Assembly: GCF_017948455.1 (NCBI RefSeq)
Contig: NZ_JAFFSU010000001.1
Span: forward strand, 992,001 to 1,056,000
DNA from: Streptomyces sp. GESEQ-4
GTDB taxonomy: Bacteria > Actinomycetota > Actinomycetes > Streptomycetales > Streptomycetaceae
Direction: 5' to 3'
DNA length: 64,000 bases
Of the stretch, positions 58,180 through 64,000 are shown in pieces. Both the position numbers and the translations under genes were made by a program. Numbering within the stretch: the stretch's first letter is position 1; every line of letters begins with the position of its first letter. The notes below the pieces were generated by a model. It saw only the letters and a program-made list of their open reading frames with translations, searched no databases and was not told where the DNA came from.

Positions 58180-59529
58180 ATGCGATCCACCAGATACGCC
58201 CTCATAGCCGGCGCCGCCGCCACCGCTCTCCTCACCACCGCCTGTTCCGGAGCCGGGGCCGGCGGCAGCGACAGCGGGGGCAAGAGCATCAACGTCCTGA
58301 TGGTCGGCAACCCGCAGATGGAGGACATCGCGAAGCTGACCAAGAGCACCTTCACCAAGGACACCGGGATCAAGGTCAACTTCACGATCCTTCCCGAGAA
58401 CGAGCTGCGCGACAAAGTCACCCAGGACATCGCCACCCAGGCCGGCCAGTACGACGTCGCCACCATCGGCGCCTACGAGGTACCGATCTGGGAGAAGAAC
58501 GGCTGGCTGCACGAGCTGGGCTCCTACGCCGACAAGGACGCGAGCTTCGACAAGAGCGACCTGCTCAAGCCGATGGTGCAGTCGCTGTCCGGCTCCGACG
58601 GCAAGCTCTACGCCATGCCGTTCTACGGCGAGTCCTCGATGCTCATGTACAACAAGGACGTCATGAAGGCGAAGGGCATCACGGTGCCCGAACGGCCGAC
58701 CTGGCAGCAGATCGCCGACATCGCGGCCGAGGTCGACGGCGCCGAGCCCGGCATGAAGGGCATCTGCCTGCGCGGTCTGGCCGGCTGGGGGGAGCTGGGT
58801 GCGCCGCTGACGTCCATGGTCAACACCTTCGGCGGCACCTGGTTCACCAAGGACTGGAAGGCGCAGGTCAACAGCGGCGGCTTCAAGGAAGCCACAAAGT
58901 TCTACGTCGACCTGGTCCGCAAGCACGGAGAGGCGGGCGCGCCGCAGGCCGGGTTCACCGAGTGCCTCAACGCGCTGAGCCAGAAGAAGGTCGCGATGTG
59001 GTACGACGCGACCAGCGCGGCCGGTTCACTGGAGGACCCTGCCTCCAGCAAGATCGCCGGGAATGTCGGCTACGCCTACGCGCCGACCGTCGACACCAAG
59101 AGCAGCGGCTGGCTGTGGGCCTGGGCCTGGGCCATGCCCAAGACCACCAAGAACGCCGACGCGGCCTCGCAGTTCATGCTGTGGGCCTCGAGCAAGAAGT
59201 ACGAGCAACTGGTCGGCGAGAAGCTCGGCTGGTCGCGTGTCCCGGCCGGCAAGCGGGCCAGCACCTACGAGATCCCGCAGTACCAGAAGGCCGCCGGATC
59301 GTTCGGTGAGATCACCCTGAAGTCCATCGAGCAGGCCGACCCGGCCAACCCCGGCGTCCAGCCCAGGCCGACCGTGGGCATCCAGTACGTGGCCATCCCC
59401 GAGTTCCAGGACCTGGGCACCAAGGTCACCCAGGAGATCTCCGCCGCCATCGCCGGCAAGACCAGCGTGGACAAGGCACTCGACGACGGCCAGAAGCTCG
59501 CCGAGGAAGTCGCCAAGAACTACCAGTGA
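58180..59529 (+). CDS. Sugar/polyol ABC transporter substrate-binding lipoprotein
   Basis: 449 residues from ATG 58180 (GAGAGG upstream). Lipobox LLTTACSG; family 1 extracellular solute-binding fold: INVLMVGNPQMEDIAKLTKS, QYDVATIGAYEVPIWEKNGW, KLYAMPFYGESSMLMYNKDV, GWLWAWAWAMPKTTKNADAA. Closest in character to SmoE-type sorbitol/mannitol binding proteins. It precedes two permeases and a Zn-alcohol dehydrogenase, supporting a polyol ligand. Confidence 0.92.
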   Translation: MRSTRYALIAGAAATALLTTACSGAGAGGSDSGGKSINVLMVGNPQMEDIAKLTKSTFTKDTGIKVNFTILPENELRDKVTQDIATQAGQYDVATIGAYEVPIWEKNGWLHELGSYADKDASFDKSDLLKPMVQSLSGSDGKLYAMPFYGESSMLMYNKDVMKAKGITVPERPTWQQIADIAAEVDGAEPGMKGICLRGLAGWGELGAPLTSMVNTFGGTWFTKDWKAQVNSGGFKEATKFYVDLVRKHGEAGAPQAGFTECLNALSQKKVAMWYDATSAAGSLEDPASSKIAGNVGYAYAPTVDTKSSGWLWAWAWAMPKTTKNADAASQFMLWASSKKYEQLVGEKLGWSRVPAGKRASTYEIPQYQKAAGSFGEITLKSIEQADPANPGVQPRPTVGIQYVAIPEFQDLGTKVTQEISAAIAGKTSVDKALDDGQKLAEEVAKNYQ

Positions 59530-59547
59530 CCGTCCCTGCCCGGTCGG

Positions 59548-59570
59548 CCGGCCGGCCTTCCGCCGGCCGG
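59548..59570 (+). terminator. Intercistronic hairpin after the binding-protein gene
   Basis: CCGGCCGGC (59548-59556), CTTCC loop, GCCGGCCGG (59562-59570), 19 bp past the stop. Such hairpins after binding-protein genes usually stabilise the upstream mRNA or partly terminate it, giving more lipoprotein than permease. Confidence 0.6.
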
Positions 59571-59619
59571 GCACGGCACCTCTTCCCCTACCCGGCCGTC
59601 ACTGGCGGAGGAACCATCG

Positions 59620-60579
59620 ATGACCACGCTCACCGCACCCCCCAAGACCGCACCACCTCCCGCCCGAACCCAGAAGTCCTCGGGCATCGGCAAATGGAAG
59701 CGTCGCATCCCCCTGCTTCCGGCGCTGATCTTCACCATCGTCGTCACGCAACTGCCGTTCGTGGCCACGCTCGTGATCTCCACCTTCCAGTGGAACATCC
59801 TCAAGCCGGGCGAGAGGCACTTCGTCGGCCTGTCCAACTTCTCGTTCGTCTTCACCGACGAACGGCTGCGTACGGCGGTGCTCAACACCGTTGTCCTCAC
59901 CGCGTCGGTGGTGGTCATCAGCGTGATCCTCGGGCTCGGCCTGGCGATGCTGCTCGACCGCCGGTTCATCGGCCGTGGGCTGGCGCGCACCTTGCTCATC
60001 GCCCCGTTCCTGGTCATGCCGGTCGCCGCGGCGCTGCTGTGGAAGCACGCCATCTACAACCCCGACTACGGCCTGCTCAACGGCGTACTCAACGCCGTAT
60101 ACCGACTGTTCGGAGCGGACAACGGCCCCACGGTCGACTGGATCTCCTCGTATCCCATGCCCGCCGTCGTGGTCTCACTGGTCTGGCAGTGGACCCCGTT
60201 CATGATGCTGATCCTGCTGGCCGGTCTGCAGGCGCAGCCCGGTGACGTCCTGGAGGCGGCCCGCATGGACGGCGCCTCCGCGCTGGCGACCTTCCGCTTC
60301 ATCACGCTGCCGCACCTGCGCCAGTACATCGAGCTGGGTGTCCTGCTCGGCACGATCTACGTCGTGCAGACCTTCGACGCGGTCTTCACCATCACCCAGG
60401 GCGGGCCCGGCAAGCAGACGACCAACCTGCCCTACGAGATCTACCTGACCATGTTCCGCAAGTACGAGTACGGCGAGGCAGCCGCCGCCGGTGTCGTCGT
60501 CGTGCTCGGCGCGATCGTGATCGCGACGTTCGCGCTGCGCACCATCGCGTCGCTGTTCCGCGAGGAGGTGTCCCGATGA
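59620..60579 (+). CDS. ABC transporter permease (MalF/SmoF type)
   Basis: 319 residues from ATG 59620 (GGAGGAAC upstream). Six helices and the EAA loop EAARMDGASALATFRFITLP, which contacts the ATPase. LTASVVVISVILGLGLAML and QTFDAVFTITQGGPGKQTTN are typical of the MalF side. Overlaps the next gene by ATGA. Confidence 0.94.
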   Translation: MTTLTAPPKTAPPPARTQKSSGIGKWKRRIPLLPALIFTIVVTQLPFVATLVISTFQWNILKPGERHFVGLSNFSFVFTDERLRTAVLNTVVLTASVVVISVILGLGLAMLLDRRFIGRGLARTLLIAPFLVMPVAAALLWKHAIYNPDYGLLNGVLNAVYRLFGADNGPTVDWISSYPMPAVVVSLVWQWTPFMMLILLAGLQAQPGDVLEAARMDGASALATFRFITLPHLRQYIELGVLLGTIYVVQTFDAVFTITQGGPGKQTTNLPYEIYLTMFRKYEYGEAAAAGVVVVLGAIVIATFALRTIASLFREEVSR

Positions 60580-61460
60580 CCCACGCAGCAGCCGTCGCGC
60601 CCGGGGCGAGGTTCAAGAAGTTCCTGCGCCGTAATCACGACCAGGGCGGTGCGCCGCGCCTTTCGCCGCTGTGGACGTTCGTCGCCTGGCTCGCCACGCT
60701 GGCGTTCTTCGCGCCGGTGGCGTGGATGGTGCTCACCTCTTTCCACCAGGAGGCCGACGCGGCGACCAACCCGCCGACCCCCTTCGCCGCGGTCACCTTC
60801 GACCAGTACAAGCTGCTGTTCAGCCGGGACATCACTCCGTTTCTCCTCAACTCGGCCATGGCCAGCGTCATTTCGACGGTGCTGGTGCTCGCCCTCGCGG
60901 TGCCGGCGGCCTACGCGCTGTCCATCAAGCCGGTCGAGAAGTGGACCGACGTGATGTTCTTCTTCCTGTCCACGAAGTTCCTCCCGGCCATCGCGGCACT
61001 CCTGCCGGTGTACTTGATCGTCAAGGACGCCGGGATGCTGGACAACGTGTGGACGCTGATCGTGCTCTACACCGCCATGAACCTGCCGATCGCGGTGTGG
61101 ATGATGCGTTCGTTCCTCGCCGAGGTCCCCAAGGAGATCCTTGAGGCGGCCGAGGTCGACGGGGCGGGACTGCTCACCGTGCTGTGGCGGGTCGTCGCGC
61201 CGGTCGCCATGCCCGGCCTCGCCGCCACCTCGCTGATCTGCTTCATCTTCAGCTGGAACGAGTTCATGTTCGCCGTGAACCTCACCGCGACGCAGGCCTC
61301 CACCGCGCCGGTCTTCCTGGTCGGGTTCATCACCAACGAGGGCCTGTTCCTGGCCCGGCTCTGCGCGGCGGCCACCCTGGTGTCGCTCCCGGTCCTGATC
61401 GCCGGCTTCGCCGCGCAGGACAAACTGGTCCGCGGCCTGTCCCTGGGAGCGGTGAAGTGA
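60576..61460 (+). CDS. ABC transporter permease (MalG/SmoG type)
   Basis: 294 residues from ATG 60576. Six helices, EAA loop ILEAAEVDGAGLLTVLWRVV, and NEFMFAVNLTATQASTAPVF before the last helices. No ATP-binding gene lies in the operon, so a shared ATPase such as MsiK, which serves many Streptomyces sugar importers, is presumably used. Confidence 0.94.
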   Translation: MTHAAAVAPGARFKKFLRRNHDQGGAPRLSPLWTFVAWLATLAFFAPVAWMVLTSFHQEADAATNPPTPFAAVTFDQYKLLFSRDITPFLLNSAMASVISTVLVLALAVPAAYALSIKPVEKWTDVMFFFLSTKFLPAIAALLPVYLIVKDAGMLDNVWTLIVLYTAMNLPIAVWMMRSFLAEVPKEILEAAEVDGAGLLTVLWRVVAPVAMPGLAATSLICFIFSWNEFMFAVNLTATQASTAPVFLVGFITNEGLFLARLCAAATLVSLPVLIAGFAAQDKLVRGLSLGAVK

Positions 61461-61594
61461 CAGCCGCCGCCGAGTTCGTCGCCGCCCCGGTCGCCAACTG
61501 CGCGGTCCTGCCCGACGGCGTGCGCGGGCAAGATCCAGATTCAGCCCGGCCCGGCCTCCTCGTGAACGCCCCCCACCGAACGGAACCCGTCACC

Positions 61595-62629
61595 ATGACC
61601 GAGCAGATCCGCCGCGTACTCGTCCGCTCCCTCGATGACATCGCCCTCGAGGAGGTGTCCGCCCCCGTCCCCGGGGACGACGAACTCCTCGTACGCACCA
61701 CGGTCGTCGGGGTCTGCGGCTCCGACACCCATGCGGCGGCCGGCCACCATCCCTTCATCGACCTGCCCTACCGCCCCGGCCACGAGGCGGTCGGCGTCGT
61801 CGCCGCGGCCGGGAAGGGCGCCGAGGACTTCGCACCCGGCGACCGCGTGATCATCGAGCCCAACCTGTACTGCGGACGGTGCCCACAGTGCCGCTCCGGC
61901 CGCTACAACATCTGCCAGGAGCTGAAGGTCTTCGGCTGCCAGACGCCCGGCGCCATGACCGACCTGTTCGCCATTCCGGCCGACCGAGTCCACCGCGTCC
62001 CCGACGGCATGACCGACATCGAGGCCGCCCTCGTCGAACCCCTGGCCACCCCCGTGCACGCCGTGGCGAAGGCCGGTGACCTCACCGGATGCACGGTCGT
62101 CGTGCTCGGCGCCGGGCCCATCGGGCTGCTCGTCCTCGCCGCCGCCCGGCACGCGGGCGCCGCGAAGATCGCCGTCACCGATCTGCTGCCGGGCAAGCGG
62201 GACCGCGCCCTGCGTCTCGGAGCCGACACGGCCCTGCCCGCCGACGCCACCGACCTTGCCGACCAGACCCGAGAAGCGCTCGGTGGACCGGTCGACGTCG
62301 TCTTCGACTGCGTGGCCCGGGAGCAGTCCATGGCCCAGGCCATCGACCTGGTCACCAAGGGCGGCACGATCATCGTCGTCGGCGTCGGAGCCGCGGGCAC
62401 CACGCCCATCCGGCTCGACCTGGTCCAGGACCGGGAGATCCGCATCGAGGGCACCCTGATGTACACCGGCGACGACTACCGCACCGCGATGTCGCTGATC
62501 GCCGCGGGCGCCGTGGACACCGCCGAGATCGTCACCGCCACCTACCCGCTGGAGGACGCCGCCGAGGCCTTCGCCGCATCCGTCGACCCCGAGCAGGTCA
62601 AGGTGCTGGTCACGGTGGACGGACCGTAG
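61595..62629 (+). CDS. Zinc-dependent alcohol/polyol dehydrogenase
   Basis: 344 residues from ATG 61595. MDR family: catalytic zinc site VVGVCGSDTHAAAGHHPF and RPGHEAVGVVAAAG, structural zinc LYCGRCPQCRSGRYNIC, NAD site VVVLGAGPIGLLVLAAARHA. Looks like a sorbitol/threonine-type dehydrogenase. A GTG at 61457 in the same frame overlaps the permease stop and would add 46 unconserved residues; I favour the internal ATG because homology starts there. Confidence 0.9.
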   Translation: MTEQIRRVLVRSLDDIALEEVSAPVPGDDELLVRTTVVGVCGSDTHAAAGHHPFIDLPYRPGHEAVGVVAAAGKGAEDFAPGDRVIIEPNLYCGRCPQCRSGRYNICQELKVFGCQTPGAMTDLFAIPADRVHRVPDGMTDIEAALVEPLATPVHAVAKAGDLTGCTVVVLGAGPIGLLVLAAARHAGAAKIAVTDLLPGKRDRALRLGADTALPADATDLADQTREALGGPVDVVFDCVAREQSMAQAIDLVTKGGTIIVVGVGAAGTTPIRLDLVQDREIRIEGTLMYTGDDYRTAMSLIAAGAVDTAEIVTATYPLEDAAEAFAASVDPEQVKVLVTVDGP

Positions 62630-62699
62630 CCCGAGGCCCGACCCGCACCGGCCCGTGTGGGAAACTGCCAGACCGGAGCTACCGGTAAGGAGGGGCGCC

Positions 62700-63509
62700 G
62701 TGACCGCCCGTACGCGACTGTCACAGGCGGCCGTCGAGGAGCGGCGCCAAGCCGTGCTGCGCTATGTCGCCGACCATGGCGAGACCCGCATCGACGACCT
62801 CGCCCGGCACTTCGACGTCAGTCTGATGACGATGCACCGGGACCTGGACGACCTCACCGGGCGGCATCTGCTGCGCAAGGAGCGCGGGCGGGCCGTCGCG
62901 TTCCCCGCCCTCACCATGGAGACGGCCACCCGCTTCCGGGAGAACAGCGCCCTCGCGGCCAAGAACGCGCTGTGCGCGGCAGCCGCCGCCCGGATCAGGC
63001 CGGGCAATACCGTGCTCATGGAGGACTCGACCACCCTGTTCCCCCTCGTCCCGGCGCTGGCGGAGGTGGACCAGCTGCACGTCGTCACCAACTCGGTCGG
63101 CCTCGCACAGCGCCTCGGGTCCGCCGCCCCCGGGGTGCACGTCACCCTGCTGGGCGGCCACTACCGCGCCGACTTCAACTCCTGCACCGGCCCCACCGTC
63201 ACCCGCGCCCTGTCCCGGATCCGGGCCGACCTCGCCCTGATGTCCGCCACGGCCGTCCTGGAAGGACGCCTCTTCCACCCTCTGAACGACTACGTCGAGG
63301 TGAAGCTGGCCATGCTCGCCTCCGCCGAACAGGCGCTGCTCCTGGTGGACCACTCGAAGTTCGGCAAGACCGCCACGTACGCATACGGGTCCGTGGCCGA
63401 CTACCACACCGTCATCACCGACACCGGCACACCCGACGCGGAACTCGCGGCCATACGCGACCTCGGAGTCCCCGTCGAGACGGTCGAACCCGAAGAGTCC
63501 TCCCCGTGA
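62700..63509 (+). CDS. DeoR-family transcriptional repressor
   Basis: 269 residues from GTG 62700 (AGGAGG 7 nt upstream). HTH: RRQAVLRYVADHGETRIDDL, ARHFDVSLMTMHRDLDDLTG; sensor domain DeoRC: GNTVLMEDSTTLFPLVPALA, LHVVTNSVGLAQRL, VTLLGGHYRADFNSCTG, LLVDHSKFGKTATYAYGSVA. DeoR proteins bind phosphorylated sugars or polyols; this one likely regulates the operon it belongs to through the A/T-rich region at 57970-58050. Confidence 0.93.
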   Translation: MTARTRLSQAAVEERRQAVLRYVADHGETRIDDLARHFDVSLMTMHRDLDDLTGRHLLRKERGRAVAFPALTMETATRFRENSALAAKNALCAAAAARIRPGNTVLMEDSTTLFPLVPALAEVDQLHVVTNSVGLAQRLGSAAPGVHVTLLGGHYRADFNSCTGPTVTRALSRIRADLALMSATAVLEGRLFHPLNDYVEVKLAMLASAEQALLLVDHSKFGKTATYAYGSVADYHTVITDTGTPDAELAAIRDLGVPVETVEPEESSP

Positions 63510-64000
63510 TCCACACCCTGTTCGAAACGCCCAGCGCCTACCGTCCCAGCGACGTCGAGATGGCCGAGCCCGTACCCGCGGTCCAGGCCGTCCTGTTCGA
63601 CTTCAGCAACACCATCTTCCAGATGATCGACCTGGAGACGTGGCTGCGCCGGGTCGCCTCCGCCACCGGCCGCCTCGCCTTGCTGGACGAGCCCTGCGCG
63701 GTGGCCGGAATCTCCGACCAGTTGCGCGCCGCCTTCCGGCTGCCCTCCGTCGTCGCCCTCCAGGAAGGACGGGATCTCTCTTCCGAACTGCACCGCCGCG
63801 CCATGTGGGGATGGTGGGGGCAGGTGGACTTCCTGCGCGGCGTGGAGGAGGCGGCCTACCGGGAACTCACCGCTCCGGACGCCTGGGTTCCGTATCCCGA
63901 CACCGAACCGGTCCTGCGTGCCCTGCGCCAGCGCGGACTGCGCATCGCCGTCGTCAGCGACTTCGCCTGGGACCTGCGCACCCACCTCGCCCACCACGGC
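63506..64000 (+). CDS. HAD-superfamily hydrolase, C-terminus beyond the window
   Basis: Open from GTG 63506 (GTGA overlap with the DeoR gene) to the window end, 165 codons. Motif I is AVLFDFSNTIFQMI: the nucleophile Asp is there, but the usual second Asp (DxD) reads Ser. Motif II lies in LRIAVVSDFAWDLRTHL (Ser/Asp). A helical cap sits between. In a polyol operon it may act on a phosphorylated intermediate, but the altered motif I makes a standard phosphatase less certain. Confidence 0.8.
   Translation, partial: MIHTLFETPSAYRPSDVEMAEPVPAVQAVLFDFSNTIFQMIDLETWLRRVASATGRLALLDEPCAVAGISDQLRAAFRLPSVVALQEGRDLSSELHRRAMWGWWGQVDFLRGVEEAAYRELTAPDAWVPYPDTEPVLRALRQRGLRIAVVSDFAWDLRTHLAHHG

Noticed and set aside
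61457..61594. 46-residue N-terminal extension of the Zn-dehydrogenase from GTG 61457
   Set aside because: The GTGA overlap is attractive, but the extension is unlike the family and homology begins at the ATG at 61595.
1..64000. CRISPR arrays, rRNA operons, phage structural genes, replication origin
   Set aside because: No spaced identical repeats, rRNA sequence, phage gene order or origin-like repeat clusters were seen.

Overview
The DNA is about 70% G+C with Streptomyces-type start codons (many GTG), AGGAGG-like ribosome sites and tightly overlapping (ATGA/GTGA) operons. Family content (SARP regulator, CebR box, CBM2, DUF2267, DUF5134, a SCO4599-4608-like nuo cluster) points to a Streptomyces chromosome. 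The many broken genes and IS remnants suggest an accessory, arm-like region.

Layout. 1-3.5 kb: start of a SulP transporter and a beta-carbonic anhydrase, small exported proteins, and an IS5-family element inserted at CTAG. 3.5-6.7 kb: a cellulose-oxidation pair, a membrane-anchored AA10 LPMO behind a CebR operator and a secreted PQQ-type dehydrogenase with a CBM2. 6.7-15.4 kb: a Vat-like acetyltransferase and stress genes (DUF2267, SseB, CBS, UspA) among remnants (three SDRs, transaldolase, Hsp20, NmrA, IS, GntR, hydrolase, half a toxin-antitoxin module). 15.4-31.5 kb: a three-gene insecticidal-type Tc toxin locus: a large SARP/NB-ARC/TPR regulator divergent from a TcB-TcC (SpvB/RHS) fusion, followed by an unusually short TcA. 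31.5-32.4 kb: decayed WD40 and transposase-like sequence.

32.4-50.6 kb: a metal/respiration block. copZ (with a CsoR-like operator) is divergent from a complex-I-like membrane arm, nuoA-(His-rich NuoB/D-like)-H-J-K-L-M-N, with no visible electron-input module. Then come DUF305 and BNR lipoproteins, a His-rich DUF5134 protein, a TetR and two membrane proteins, a decayed multicopper oxidase, and an NlpC/P60 hydrolase next to a BlaI-M56 sensor pair. A TTAGT/TACTAA-type motif recurs before several of these genes.

50.8-53.2 kb: an arsenic island (two ArsC, truncated reductase, ArsR, aquaporin-type channel). 53.2-57.9 kb: another decayed tract with one intact TetR/DUF1772 pair, a GNAT gene broken by one in-frame TAG, and a ruined FGGY kinase. 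58.0-64.0 kb: an intact polyol-type operon (lipoprotein, two permeases, Zn-dehydrogenase, DeoR repressor, HAD hydrolase running off the end) behind a good promoter.

The strongest candidates for an underexplored system are the SARP-linked Tc toxin, with a low-G+C C-terminal domain carrying a caspase-like His/Cys pair, and the copper-associated headless complex I with its 24-histidine linker.
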